From Flavivirga eckloniae (lineage in GTDB: Bacteria; Bacteroidota; Bacteroidia; Flavobacteriales; Flavobacteriaceae): a stretch of DNA of 64,000 nt. The notes beneath the pieces were generated by a model. That model was not told where the DNA came from, searched no databases, and worked only from the letters and a program-made list of their open reading frames with translations. The stretch is taken from positions 5,533,001 to 5,597,000 of the forward strand of contig NZ_CP025791.1 in assembly GCF_002886045.1 (NCBI RefSeq), written 5' to 3'. This document shows positions 27,167-36,906 of the stretch, piece by piece (the stretch's first letter is position 1; the number at the start of each line of letters is the position of its first letter). The translations under genes were made by a program, and so were the position numbers.

Positions 27167-27198
27167 AGACCTGTCAGGTTTTAAAACCTGACAGGTCT
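27167..27198. repeat. Dispersed 32-bp palindrome, copy 2
   Basis: Perfect palindrome AGACCTGTCAGGTTTT / AAAACCTGACAGGTCT. It shares 31 of 32 bases with the copy at 25664, and both are followed by GGAGA. The rest of the 27058-27305 gap shows nothing else. Confidence 0.8.
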
Positions 27199-27305
27199 GG
27201 AGAACAAAGAGTTAAAGAATTTATTATTTCATTGGTAAAGTCGTAAAGTTATACGAAAAATGAACCACTTCGACTCATAATGTTTTTAAACAACTGTAAA
27301 ATTCA

Positions 27306-28055
27306 TTATCGTTCGGTATCTATAACTACGTCTAAATGATAGAATTTCATTGTGCTTTCGTCTATCATACCAAAGTATATTTGTCCTAAGTTGTTTTCCA
27401 TAATATGTTTAGATGCTTTTTTGGCGCTTTCCAGATCTGTCCAGTAAACAACATCCATCCACTGACCGTCATCGGTTCTCGAAAGTTTTCTGGAAATATA
27501 TCCTTCGTAATTTTCCAATATGGCATTCATGCTTTTTGCAGCGTTAACAACGGTTTCTTTATCGAATTCTGGTTTCGTTTTAAATAGAACCAGTTCAACG
27601 GTTTCCACGTTACCTGGTTTGGAATCTGTTATTATTAAAGGGGTTGTAACGAGTATTATATTGGTTTTTGGGTCTGGTATCATCGTATTAAAAAACGTAA
27701 GGCAGGTTTCGCTTTTCATTTCTATATCTGCCGCTTCTTCAAAAGAATTAACATCGGTATAATAAACCAGTTCTGTTAAAAAATCGGGCTCATCATAAGA
27801 ATAAGCCATTTTGCGCCCTAAATACCCATCAAATTCATCAACTATGGGATCGATAGCTCTAGAAAGTTCCAGAACTTTTTCTCTGGTGTATTCGGGCTTG
27901 TTTTTTGCAGTTACAAGTACTATAGTCCCGATTTTTTCTTTAGATGATTGTTCTGTCGTTGCTTCTTTTTTCTTTATATCCTTTTGCATGGTTTCTTTTT
28001 TCTGATTGTTACAGTTAAATACGATTAAGCATGTAAGGATTAATAATTGCCTCAT
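27306..28055 (-). CDS. Lipoprotein with two antibiotic-biosynthesis-monooxygenase-like domains
   Basis: Starting at ATG 28055 (MRQLLILTCLIVFNCNNQ) gives a 249-aa lipoprotein with a lipobox ending in Cys15; a longer frame to 28124 would bury this signal. Two similar ferredoxin-like alpha+beta halves follow: IGTIVLVTAKNKPEYTREKV and VELVLFKTKPEFDKETVV, each with a DGYLGRK/EGYISRK loop and a YYTD/YWTD strand. Such dimeric alpha-beta-barrel (ABM/EthD-like) folds bind small ligands or act as oxygenases. Its function here is unknown. The NTF2-like gene lies upstream on the same strand. Confidence 0.7.
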   Translation of the reverse strand: MRQLLILTCLIVFNCNNQKKETMQKDIKKKEATTEQSSKEKIGTIVLVTAKNKPEYTREKVLELSRAIDPIVDEFDGYLGRKMAYSYDEPDFLTELVYYTDVNSFEEAADIEMKSETCLTFFNTMIPDPKTNIILVTTPLIITDSKPGNVETVELVLFKTKPEFDKETVVNAAKSMNAILENYEGYISRKLSRTDDGQWMDVVYWTDLESAKKASKHIMENNLGQIYFGMIDESTMKFYHLDVVIDTER

Positions 28056-28105
28056 GTTTTTAATATGCTTTTTAAGATTGTTTTGGCTCGTAGCGTATGA
28101 AAGGT

Positions 28106-28483
28106 TTACAAAATACTTTGCCATAAAATTTTATCGATAAGCCAGGTATCTTCCTTAACAAGAAATAGGTAGTCGCACCCTTTTCTATTTGGAGCCCAGT
28201 CCATTTCAACTTTTACAACGGCTATTCTATCTTGTTGATCAAGAATTTCAACTTTTGCTTCAGAGTCGGGCATGATATCAGATTTATTGTAATCTGTAAC
28301 CCAATTTTTAATTTCTGTAATTTCTACGGTAGAAATATCCATCCAACTACCGGATTCGTAATTATACATAAATCCAGTTTTTGTTGCGTTTTTAGCAAAA
28401 AAAACATCAATTAGACTAACATCCATGCTTTTAAAAGCCAGAGGATAGTTTTTTGAAGTTTCAATTATTTCATTTTGTTCCAT
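28106..28483 (-). CDS. NTF2-like (lumazine-binding/SnoaL-type) protein
   Basis: A 125-aa cone-shaped NTF2-like protein: N-terminal helices, FFAKNATKTGFMYN, then three long strands (AKVEILDQQDRIAVVKVEM, CDYLFLVKEDTWLIDKILW). This matches the putative lumazine-binding family in size and pattern. It sits between a WYL regulator and the ABM-like lipoprotein on the same strand, a typical place for small regulator-linked enzymes. The ligand is unknown. Confidence 0.7.
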   Translation of the reverse strand: MEQNEIIETSKNYPLAFKSMDVSLIDVFFAKNATKTGFMYNYESGSWMDISTVEITEIKNWVTDYNKSDIMPDSEAKVEILDQQDRIAVVKVEMDWAPNRKGCDYLFLVKEDTWLIDKILWQSIL

Positions 28484-28547
28484 ATTTTAATTTTTATAGT
28501 TATTAATTAATGGAACAAAAATAGAATGGGTGGGTGACAGCCTTATG

Positions 28548-29237
28548 TCAACAAGGTTCTGTTAATTGGCTAAAATATTTTGAAAGTGTAAAATCTTCTT
28601 GATAATCAAAGCTTTGTAGAGTGAGTTTTATTTTTAAAATCCTATCTAATCTAAATTCTCTTATTTCCTTTCTTAATCTACAAAAAGCTATCATTACCCA
28701 AGCTTTATCGGTATAATAAACACCTAAAGGCTCAACTTCTCTTAGTGTTTGTTCATTTTTATAGATTGAATGATAGGCGATTTCCAGAACATTAGTGTTG
28801 GTAATGGCTTTTTGAATGGTCGATAACCAATTACTTTCAAATGTTTCTTCTTTATATGGAGGTACGATTCGATTTTCTAGTTTGGCTATATTTTCTTTTT
28901 CAAAACTCCTTAAAACCGACTTGATTTTTATGAGAACCGAATTAAAGTCTTTTATAAGCGAAGTGTCTCCCTGATTGGAGATTAGTTTTTCCGATACAAT
29001 TAAAGCGTTAGCTTCTTCTTCGGTAATCATTATAGGAGGTAATGAATAGCCATCAACAATAAAATATCCAGTACCATTTTCCGAACCAATGGGAACACCT
29101 GCTTCTTGAAGCGTTTTAATGTCTCTATATACGGTTCTTAGACTAATTTCAAATCTATTGGCTATCTCTTTGGCTGTTACTACTTTTTTAGATTGCAGTT
29201 GAATTAGAATGGATGATATTCTAGTAAGTCTGTTCAT
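28548..29237 (-). CDS. HTH-WYL (YafY/DeoR-like) transcriptional regulator
   Basis: A 229-aa regulator. Residues ~1-60 are an HTH_11 winged helix (ISSILIQLQSKKVVTAKEIA; RFEISLRTVYRDIKTL). Residues ~135-210 are a WYL ligand-sensing domain (VLEIAYHSI, EVEPLGVYYTDKAWVMIAFC, EFRLDRIL). It is the first gene of the minus-strand series running through the NTF2-like protein and the ABM-like lipoprotein, so those may be its targets. Ligand unknown. Confidence 0.88.
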   Translation of the reverse strand: MNRLTRISSILIQLQSKKVVTAKEIANRFEISLRTVYRDIKTLQEAGVPIGSENGTGYFIVDGYSLPPIMITEEEANALIVSEKLISNQGDTSLIKDFNSVLIKIKSVLRSFEKENIAKLENRIVPPYKEETFESNWLSTIQKAITNTNVLEIAYHSIYKNEQTLREVEPLGVYYTDKAWVMIAFCRLRKEIREFRLDRILKIKLTLQSFDYQEDFTLSKYFSQLTEPC

Positions 29238-29441
29238 TGCACTAAGGTTATATTCTATTTATCCTGTATCAACTTCTTTATTAAGGTAATTTGCCCTAAC
29301 TGGCAATAACTAATGTTCTATAATACCATTAATTTTTCCCTTAAATATGCTAATATGTTTTTTTAGTATAGACAGTCAGATAAACTACACTCATACAAAT
29401 CTAGCAGAATTTTGTTGTAATAAAAAAGGAATTTGAATGGT

Positions 29442-30665
29442 TTAAAATAATGTGTATCCAAATATTAAGGACAATGCGCTATAATTAGAAATCCAAGCTG
29501 CATATTCATTTAAAACATTTCTTTTTATATTATATCTTAATTCTAAGCCGTATTTATCATTGTGTTTGTAACCTACACCAAAAGCCACGTTGGGACTTGA
29601 TTTTAATTCTAAGCCTTCGGAAGTTACTGCACCATCTAAATCAAAAACGATGTTGGAACTACTACTAAAATCAAAAACGACCAAGCCATTAACAAATAGT
29701 TTAGAGTTGTTGTTTAAAAACAAATAATGTCTAATCCCAATAGGAAGTTCAATTGATTTATAGTCAACAGCTATCTTAGTAACACTTCTATCAGAGAATT
29801 CTTTTTCAGATTTGTAATATTGATACGTTGGTTCTATAATGAATGACCATTTGTTTCTATGATAAGGCATTATAAGTTCGGCTTCCATCCCAAATCTAAA
29901 ACCTAATTTGTTATCAAAGTCAGCATTTCTTGAACTTCTTGCAGAATAATTACTATTCTCTATTTTTAAAGAAGAACTTTTTAAGCCTGGTCTTAGAGTT
30001 AAATTAAATATATCCCTTTTTTGTTTTTTCTTAAAGGTTATGTTTTCCGAATTATTACAGTCATTATACTTTCTAAATAAAGAGGTCAGGCTATTTTTTT
30101 TGTACTCTAAATTTTTAATTTGATTCATTGTAATGTTTTCACATTTCAAATCGTTTAGCAGTTGTTGCTTGTACCTTTCATTCTTTTGAATGACATCGTT
30201 TTCTGGTGTATACCTTTTAAAAACTAACTGACCAATTTTTGAATTTTCATTTTTATAAAAAAACCTTAACAAATTTGGCTCTTCGTAGGAGTATAGACTA
30301 GCTTTACTTTCAATTAAAACTTTTAAAAAAAGGATTTCTTTTTTAAACTTGGGTTCTTTAGTAGGGGTTAGGCTATTAATAATATTGCTTGATCGGTCTA
30401 TTTCACCTTCAAACCTAATGTATTTTACTTCATCATAAATACCAAATTCTTTAACAGATTTTATGGTCAGCATTTTTTCCTCTCCTTCATTGGTTAATTT
30501 ATAATCTAATGATGTTGGATTGGTTCTTGCCCCGATGTTTTTAATTAAGCATTCTGTTTTTTGACCATCATTATTAACAAAATAGCCTTTCTCGAAGGTG
30601 ATTTGTGAGTAGATATTAAAGCTAAGAAATGTAATAAACAGGATAAGTAGTTGTTGTTTTTTCAT
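29442..30665 (-). CDS. Porin-family outer-membrane beta-barrel protein
   Basis: I choose ATG 30665 (MKKQQLLILFITFLSFNIYSQ), which gives a clean signal peptide and 407 aa; a longer frame begins at 30728. The N-terminal half (ITFEKGYFVNNDGQKTECLI onward) is a soluble domain also found alone in flavobacteria. The C-terminal half (~235-407) is a PorT/OMP_b-brl_2-like barrel with SFIIEPTYQYYKSEKE and FGVGYKHNDKYGLELRYN, ending in GYTLF. Function unknown. Confidence 0.8.
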   Translation of the reverse strand: MKKQQLLILFITFLSFNIYSQITFEKGYFVNNDGQKTECLIKNIGARTNPTSLDYKLTNEGEEKMLTIKSVKEFGIYDEVKYIRFEGEIDRSSNIINSLTPTKEPKFKKEILFLKVLIESKASLYSYEEPNLLRFFYKNENSKIGQLVFKRYTPENDVIQKNERYKQQLLNDLKCENITMNQIKNLEYKKNSLTSLFRKYNDCNNSENITFKKKQKRDIFNLTLRPGLKSSSLKIENSNYSARSSRNADFDNKLGFRFGMEAELIMPYHRNKWSFIIEPTYQYYKSEKEFSDRSVTKIAVDYKSIELPIGIRHYLFLNNNSKLFVNGLVVFDFSSSSNIVFDLDGAVTSEGLELKSSPNVAFGVGYKHNDKYGLELRYNIKRNVLNEYAAWISNYSALSLIFGYTLF

Positions 30666-30811
30666 TGTATCTTTTAGTGTAGGATTGGGGTTGTCTAATT
30701 CAATTAGTTGTATGTCAAATATATGCAAACAGCTACAATGAATGAAGATTTTACTTGACTAAAATGAGGAAAAAATAAACAGAAATAATGATAATGCTGA
30801 TATTGAGTTGT

Positions 30812-31657
30812 TTAGGTTTTTTTGCCACGCTGCTCAACAATGGTAATGGCTGCTATTAGGTCTTTTATTTCCATGTTTTCTATGTCTTCATCGATATAAA
30901 AAGGAGCAAATTTATCTTTGTTGTAATTGTATATTTTCCAACGGTTAAATTGATGCTCAAGTGCTGTGAAATTTTCTACCCAGTCACCAGAGTTTAAATA
31001 CATGGTCTTACCGTATTTATTTTCTCTATACTCCATTTTTGGTTGGTGAATATGTCCGCAGATTACGTAGTCATAACCATTTTCGATGGCTAGGTCGGAA
31101 ATAACTTTTTCATAATCATTAACATACTTAATGGCGCCTTTAACACCATTTTTTACTTTTTTAGATAAGGAGTAACGTTCCTTCCCGCGTTTTTCCAAAT
31201 ACCAATTAACCAAACGGTTAAGAAGAGTAAGTAGATTGTAACCATAACCCCCTAGTTTAGCCAACCATTTTGCATTTTGTATAGAAACGTCAAATACATC
31301 CCCATGAAAGAACCAGGCTCTTTTTCCGTTTAATTCCAGAACAAGTTTATCAACGATAGAAATGTTACCAATAGTAGTATTGCTAAATTTGCGTAACATT
31401 TCGTCATGGTTTCCAGTAATGTAATACACCTCAACGCCTTCTGAAGCCATATCCATGATCTTCTTAATAACTTTTAAATGTGATTTAGGAAAGTAACGTT
31501 TGCTAAATTGCCATATATCAATAATATCGCCATTTAAGATTAGTTTTTTGGGCTCTATACTATTTAAATAGGTAAGTAGATGTTTCGCATGACAACCGTA
31601 GGTGCCTAAATGAACATCGGAGATGACAGCAATTTCTATTTTACGTTTAATTTTCAA
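30812..31657 (-). CDS. UDP-2,3-diacylglucosamine diphosphatase-like metallophosphoesterase (LpxH family)
   Basis: A 281-aa calcineurin-fold hydrolase with all metal motifs: ISDVHLG (D14, H16), NGDIID, GNHDE, FHGDVFD and CGHIHQP. The pattern with LPKKLI-type spacing and the IWQFSKRYFPKSH segment matches LpxH2-like UDP-diacylglucosamine hydrolases, which make lipid X in lipid A synthesis, rather than general phosphodiesterases. The assignment to lipid A is by family resemblance only. Confidence 0.82.
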   Translation of the reverse strand: MKIKRKIEIAVISDVHLGTYGCHAKHLLTYLNSIEPKKLILNGDIIDIWQFSKRYFPKSHLKVIKKIMDMASEGVEVYYITGNHDEMLRKFSNTTIGNISIVDKLVLELNGKRAWFFHGDVFDVSIQNAKWLAKLGGYGYNLLTLLNRLVNWYLEKRGKERYSLSKKVKNGVKGAIKYVNDYEKVISDLAIENGYDYVICGHIHQPKMEYRENKYGKTMYLNSGDWVENFTALEHQFNRWKIYNYNKDKFAPFYIDEDIENMEIKDLIAAITIVEQRGKKT

Positions 31658-31928
31658 GAACTAGGATATTAAGGTGGTTATTTTTACAAATTACAGGATT
31701 TTATATTATGTAAATATTATCTTATAATTATTTAAATATGAGTATTACGTTAAACAATTGTTATGATAATAAAATATGGAGGCTTTTTATTTGATTTTCG
31801 CAATTAATTAGCACTTTTTATCTAATTAATTTACACATAATATATAAATACATGAAATACAATGATAAGCCGATATTTGAAGTATATGATTTGGAAAAAA
31901 GCTTTATTTTAGCAGCAAAAATTTATTT

Positions 31929-32990
31929 ATGGCGGGTAATTCCTTTGGAAAACTATTTAATTTAACAACTTATGGAGAATCTCACGGCCCTGCTTTAGGA
32001 GGCGTAATTGACGGTTGTCCACCAGGAATAGAGTTAGATCTCGAGGCAATTCAAAATGAGTTAGATAGAAGAAAACCCGGTCAATCGGCCATAGTAACAC
32101 AACGAAAGGAACCAGATACCGTTAAATTTCATTCTGGTATTTTTGAAGGTAAAACAACAGGAACACCGATTGGTTTTGTTATAGAGAATACCAATCAAAA
32201 ATCTCACGATTACACACACATAAAAGATAGTTACAGACCAAGTCATGCCGATTATGTGTACGATAAAAAATATGGTATTAGAGACTACCGTGGTGGTGGA
32301 CGAAGTTCTGCAAGAGAAACATCATGCCGAGTAGTTGCAGGAGCTATAGCCAAACAAATACTAAAGGATATTGAAATTACAGCTTATGTTTCTGGTGTTG
32401 GTACCATGACGCTTGATAAGCCTTATACCGAATTAGATTTAACAAAAATTGAGTCGAATATTGTAAGATGCCCAGATCAAGCTATGGCAGATGATATGGA
32501 GGCTTACATAAAAGGAGTTCGTAGTAAAGGAGATACCGTTGGAGGTATTGTAAGTTGCGTTATTAAAAATGTTCCGGTAGGTTTAGGAGAACCAGTATTC
32601 GATAAATTACATGCCGAATTAGGAAAAGCCATGCTTTCTATTAATGCTGTAAAAGGATTTGAATACGGTAGCGGTTTTGAAGGTAGTACTATGTATGGAA
32701 GCGACCATAATGATTCGTTTAATAACGATGGTAGTACAAAAACTAACTTTTCCGGAGGTATTCAAGGTGGTATTAGTAACGGTATGGATATCTATTTTAA
32801 TGTGGCTTTTAAACCTGTAGCAACTCTTATTCAGAAATACGAAACGATAGATAAAGAAGGTAATACCGTAGAAATGCAAGGTAAGGGAAGACACGATCCT
32901 TGTGTTGTTCCAAGAGCAGTACCTATTGTAGAAGCTATGGCAGCATTGGTTTTAGCAGATTTTTACTTGATTAATAAAATGTATCGTTAG
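31929..32990 (+). CDS. aroC: Chorismate synthase
   Basis: A 353-aa FMN-dependent enzyme that converts EPSP to chorismate, the last step of the shikimate pathway. It begins [20 protein letters not shown], a chorismate synthase signature, and contains [29 protein letters not shown] and GSDHNDSF; the C-terminus has [20 protein letters not shown]. Length and motifs are complete. No other aro gene is adjacent. Confidence 0.97.
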   Translation: MAGNSFGKLFNLTTYGESHGPALGGVIDGCPPGIELDLEAIQNELDRRKPGQSAIVTQRKEPDTVKFHSGIFEGKTTGTPIGFVIENTNQKSHDYTHIKDSYRPSHADYVYDKKYGIRDYRGGGRSSARETSCRVVAGAIAKQILKDIEITAYVSGVGTMTLDKPYTELDLTKIESNIVRCPDQAMADDMEAYIKGVRSKGDTVGGIVSCVIKNVPVGLGEPVFDKLHAELGKAMLSINAVKGFEYGSGFEGSTMYGSDHNDSFNNDGSTKTNFSGGIQGGISNGMDIYFNVAFKPVATLIQKYETIDKEGNTVEMQGKGRHDPCVVPRAVPIVEAMAALVLADFYLINKMYR

Positions 32991-33253
32991 GAGTTGTTTT
33001 CTACTTTCTTGTCATTCCAATAGTTTATAATGATGTCTAGTCGGAGTAAAGGCAGAACCCCCTTGGAAAAATCGTTGAGATAAATAAAATTACCTCGTAA
33101 TGGTGTTTCAATCTAGGTTAAAATATTTTATAATCGATTAAAGCAATTTTATAAGATTTTATTTAGGTTATCTATGTTAATAGAGCAGTATGGTCTAAAT
33201 TATTGTATAAATTAGCAGGGTGAATACATGTTCGTCAATTTAACCAAAAAAAC

Positions 33254-34192
33254 ATGAATAGGTACCTACTAATTACTACCTTTTTGTTGAGCCAAATCCT
33301 ATGTTCAGCCCAAAATCCTTTCATTACACATATGTACACAGCAGATCCATCTGCCAGAGTTTTTAACGACACATTGTATGTATATCCATCTCACGACGAA
33401 GACGATGCTACCAATTTTAGTATGAAGGATTGGCACGTATTTTCTACTACAGATATGCAAAACTGGACAGATCATGGCGTTGCATTTTCTTTAAACGATA
33501 TTACTTGGGCATCATCAAAAGCCTGGGCACCAGATTGTATTAAAAGTAATGACAAATATTATTTCTACTATCCCGTAGAACAAAGCAAAATAGGCGTAGC
33601 AGTGAGCGATACACCTTATGGACAGTTTAAAGACCCATTAAACAAACCTTTAATAGACATTAATACGGAAGGTGTGGTTTGTAACCGCGACTTTATCGAC
33701 CCGGCTGTATTTATCGACGACGACGGGCAGGCATATCTTTATATGGGACAATTAGTGGTTAATGCCATAAAGCTTAATAAAGATATGACATCTTACGATG
33801 GCAAAGTACACCTGTTGGAAGGTACAGATAACTTTTTTGAAGCCATTTGGATGCATAAGCATAAAGGCGTTTATTATCTGTCGTATGTTGGAACTAGTGG
33901 AGAAATTAAGTATTGTACCAGCGATAATCCGCTAGGTCCCTTTGAATATAAAGGCGTTATTTTGGAGAAAATGAATAGCGGAACTAATCACCATTCTATT
34001 GTAGAATACAAAGGGGAGTGGTATATGTTTTACCATAATTCCGATTTGTATTTTAATAACCATCCTGAGGTAGAACCAAAGTTTGGTTGGGGGCATAAAG
34101 GTAGCCCACATCCGTTTCGCAGATCTATTTGTTTTGATAAGTTGTATTATAATGAAGATGGCACTATACAAAAAGTAGTAACTACAAAATAA
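33254..34192 (+). CDS. Glycoside hydrolase family 43 (arabinofuranosidase/xylosidase-like)
   Basis: A 312-aa exported enzyme with signal peptide 1-19. The five-bladed propeller catalytic residues are visible: base D31 in YTADPSA, pKa-modulator D149 in DFIDPAVF, and acid E196 in FFEAIWM. Repeated blade motifs include DDDGQAYLYMGQL and GTNHHSIVEYKGEWYMFYH. GH43 enzymes remove arabinose or xylose from plant/algal polysaccharides. There is no SusC/SusD pair nearby, so it is not in a visible polysaccharide-utilisation locus. It precedes the symporter gene by 78 bp. Confidence 0.9.
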   Translation: MNRYLLITTFLLSQILCSAQNPFITHMYTADPSARVFNDTLYVYPSHDEDDATNFSMKDWHVFSTTDMQNWTDHGVAFSLNDITWASSKAWAPDCIKSNDKYYFYYPVEQSKIGVAVSDTPYGQFKDPLNKPLIDINTEGVVCNRDFIDPAVFIDDDGQAYLYMGQLVVNAIKLNKDMTSYDGKVHLLEGTDNFFEAIWMHKHKGVYYLSYVGTSGEIKYCTSDNPLGPFEYKGVILEKMNSGTNHHSIVEYKGEWYMFYHNSDLYFNNHPEVEPKFGWGHKGSPHPFRRSICFDKLYYNEDGTIQKVVTTK

Positions 34193-34270
34193 CAATAGCA
34201 TTAACAAACACACTAAAAATACTTATATTGCTTTAAAATTTTACAATTAGTTAGACAGAAATATTATTAT

Positions 34271-35593
34271 ATGAAAAAACTAGCACTGCACTGGAAGATT
34301 ATTATAGGAATGATTCTCGGAATCATTTTTGGTTTCATTATGAATTCTGTAGGAGGAAAAAACTTTGTTAGTGATTGGATTTCGCCTTTTGGAACCATTT
34401 TTATAAACCTGCTTAAACTAATTGCAGTACCATTAATTCTAGCATCCCTAATAAAAGGAATTTCAGATTTAAAAAATATATCCAAGATTAAAGCCATGGG
34501 GCTGCGTACTATAAGTATTTATATATCGACCACTTTAGTCGCTATAATCATTGGATTAAGTATTGTAAATATGGTAAAGCCGGGAGAAGGCATGCCAGAG
34601 GCGACCATTGAAAAAATTAAAACAAAATATGCAAGTGCTGAAGGCGTTTCCGATAAACTGGCAAAAGCATCACAGCATAAAGAATCAGGTCCTTTGCAGC
34701 CCCTTGTTGATATTTTTCCAAGTAACATATTTAAAGCATTAGGAGAAGCTAAAATGCTTCAGGTTATCTTCTTTGCGTTATTTGTTGGTATTTGTCTATT
34801 GTTAATTTCCGAAGAAAAGGCAAGACCATTAGTAAAGTTTTTCGATTCGTTAAACGAGGTCGTCATGAAAATGGTAGACTTAATTATGCTTTTTGCACCA
34901 TATGCCGTATTTGCTTTAATGGCTAATGTCATTATTGCTTTTGATGATACCGAAATACTCCTAAAACTATTAAACTATGCACTTTGTGTTGTAGGCGGCT
35001 TAATCTTAATGATTGGTTTTTATCTCATTTTAGTAAGTGTGTATACCAAGAAATCGCCATTATGGTTTTTAAAACAAATAAGTCCGGCGCAACTCTTAGC
35101 CTTTTCAACCAGTAGTAGTGCGGCTACCTTACCCGTTACAATGGAACGTGTAGAAGAGCACTTGGGGGTAGATAAAGAAGTATCCGGATTTGTATTACCG
35201 GTTGGAGCCACTGTTAATATGGACGGAACCAGTTTATATCAAGGCATTGCAGCCGTATTTATCATGCAGGTTATTTGGCCGGATGGTTTAACATTTATGA
35301 ATCAATTAACCATTATAGCTACCGCATTATTAGCTTCAATAGGCAGTGCAGCCGTACCAAGTGCTGGTATGGTTATGTTGGTAATTGTACTGGAATCTAT
35401 AGGTTTTCCAGCAGAATTATTACCGATTGGATTAGCACTTATTTTTGCTGTGGATAGGCCTTTAGATATGTGCAGAACTGTTGTAAATGTAACGGGTGAT
35501 GCTACGGTATCCATGATGGTGGCCAAATCTTTAGGTAAACTACATGATCCAAAACCTAAAGAATGGGATGATAATTATGAAAAAGTAAAATAA
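34271..35593 (+). CDS. Dicarboxylate/amino acid:cation symporter (DAACS)
   Basis: A 440-aa inner-membrane carrier of the GltP/DctA family with about eight membrane helices and two re-entrant loops. Family motifs: SSSAATLPVT (first hairpin), GATVNMDGTSLYQG (TM7, cation and substrate site), and AVDRPLDMCRTVVNVTGD (TM8; the Asp and Arg set substrate choice). It imports glutamate, aspartate or dicarboxylates with Na+ or H+. It lies upstream of the ATP-grasp/QEGLA gene group by 45 bp and may supply an acidic substrate; that is inference. Confidence 0.93.
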   Translation: MKKLALHWKIIIGMILGIIFGFIMNSVGGKNFVSDWISPFGTIFINLLKLIAVPLILASLIKGISDLKNISKIKAMGLRTISIYISTTLVAIIIGLSIVNMVKPGEGMPEATIEKIKTKYASAEGVSDKLAKASQHKESGPLQPLVDIFPSNIFKALGEAKMLQVIFFALFVGICLLLISEEKARPLVKFFDSLNEVVMKMVDLIMLFAPYAVFALMANVIIAFDDTEILLKLLNYALCVVGGLILMIGFYLILVSVYTKKSPLWFLKQISPAQLLAFSTSSSAATLPVTMERVEEHLGVDKEVSGFVLPVGATVNMDGTSLYQGIAAVFIMQVIWPDGLTFMNQLTIIATALLASIGSAAVPSAGMVMLVIVLESIGFPAELLPIGLALIFAVDRPLDMCRTVVNVTGDATVSMMVAKSLGKLHDPKPKEWDDNYEKVK

Positions 35594-35638
35594 TATTTTT
35601 AACTTTAAACAAGTAGCAATTATTTTAAAAAAGTGACT

Positions 35639-36676
35639 ATGAATGTGTGTTTTATAATGTATCCTTGGGAAGAGATTAATCCCGAAACCGATACATCCCT
35701 TACTTTAATTAAAGAATGCGTTAAAAGAAAACATGGTGTGGCCATATGTTCACCAGCTAATTTAACCATTAGAAATAGTGTAACAAGTGCGTCTTGTATG
35801 GTGGTAGGTAGAATGGAAAAAACACCTAGTTCCTCAAAATCGTTTTATAACAAGGCAGAATTAAGAGAGGAAATGCTTCCGTTAGCGGGGTTTGATGTAA
35901 TATTTTTTAGAGCAAACCCACCTTTAGATCCTATTATGCTTAACTTTTTAGATTCGGTTAAAGACGATGTTTTTATTATGAATTCCCTGGAAGGTATGCG
36001 TGAAGCCAATAATAAACTCTATACAGCAGCCTTTGGAGATGCTCATAGCAATATTATTCCGGCTACCCATGTATCAAAAAGCAAAAAATATTTAATACGT
36101 CAAATAAAAGAATCCACAGCCGATAAAATGATTCTTAAACCTTTGAATGGTTTTGGAGGGTCTGGAGTTATTTTAATTGAAAAATCGGCGATGAGTAGTA
36201 TCAATTCATTATTGGATTTTTATATCAATAATAGCAACGGAACATCAAACTATGTGATTCTTCAGGATTATATTGAGGGGGCAGATGAAGGAGACGTGCG
36301 TATTTTAATTTTAAATGGCGAACCGGTTGGTGCTATGAAACGTGTTCCGGGTACAGACGATCACCGCTCTAATGTCTCAGCAGGAGGTAGCGTGCAAAAA
36401 CACAGTTTAACAAAAGCAGAAAAAGCCTTATGTAAGCAAATAGGTCCAAAATTGGTAAATGACGGACTTTACTTTGTGGGGATAGATGTTATTGGAGGTA
36501 AGTTAATAGAAGTTAATGTGATGTCTCCAGGAGGTATTACCTATATTAACAAGGTTTACAAGCTTAAAACTAAAATAGAGGAAAAGGTTATCGACTTTTT
36601 AGAAATGAAAGTTTTGGATAAACTCCAGGCCTTCGATAGACGAACTAGACTTAGAAAGACTGTTCAGGATGCTTAG
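35639..36676 (+). CDS. Glutathione-synthetase-like ATP-grasp ligase
   Basis: A 345-aa ATP-grasp protein (ATG 35639 is preferred; a GTG at 35633 is two codons upstream). The N-terminal part is GshB-like (VIFFRANPPLDP), the ATP-grasp core has KPLNGFGGSGVILIE (~167), QDYIEGADEGDVRILILNGE and a metal-binding end IEVNVMSPGGITY. Glutathione synthetase joins gamma-Glu-Cys to Gly, but this organism makes bacillithiol (bshA in this window) and no gshA is seen here, so a different peptide or acid substrate is likely. It is followed by rhodanese, N-formylglutamate amidohydrolase and QEGLA genes. Confidence 0.85.
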   Translation: MNVCFIMYPWEEINPETDTSLTLIKECVKRKHGVAICSPANLTIRNSVTSASCMVVGRMEKTPSSSKSFYNKAELREEMLPLAGFDVIFFRANPPLDPIMLNFLDSVKDDVFIMNSLEGMREANNKLYTAAFGDAHSNIIPATHVSKSKKYLIRQIKESTADKMILKPLNGFGGSGVILIEKSAMSSINSLLDFYINNSNGTSNYVILQDYIEGADEGDVRILILNGEPVGAMKRVPGTDDHRSNVSAGGSVQKHSLTKAEKALCKQIGPKLVNDGLYFVGIDVIGGKLIEVNVMSPGGITYINKVYKLKTKIEEKVIDFLEMKVLDKLQAFDRRTRLRKTVQDA

Positions 36677-36896
36677 TTTTTAGTGAACGGTAATCAGTGC
36701 GCAGTGTTCAGTCTCAGTAGACAGTGTTTAGTAAACAGTAATCAGTAGACAGGTTTTTATTTGCGGCTTAGTGCCTTAGCGAGAAGAACAAGAACGATCA
36801 GGATACTTAGTTTTCAGTGCGCAGTGTTCAGTCTCAGTAAACAGTTATAAGTACAGGAGATTTTTCTTTGCGACTTAGCGTCTTAGCAATAATAAA
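36663..36896. repeat. Tandem ~135-bp imperfect direct repeat including the end of the upstream gene
   Basis: Unit 1 (from 36664) starts in the last codons of the ATP-grasp gene (CAGGATGCTTAG) and unit 2 (from about 36799) starts CAGGATACTTAG. Both contain CAGTGCGCAGTGTTCAGTCT, and both end in a TTTGCG(G/A)CTTAG(T/C)G motif. Unit 2 is shorter. The units lie between the ATP-grasp and rhodanese genes and leave the second gene start at 36907 just after unit 2. Confidence 0.75.
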
Positions 36897-36906
36897 ACAG
36901 CTTCAA

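Noticed and set aside
35639-36676. True glutathione synthetase (gshB)
   Set aside because: The fold fits, but bshA implies bacillithiol and no gshA is seen, so I did not assign the symbol.
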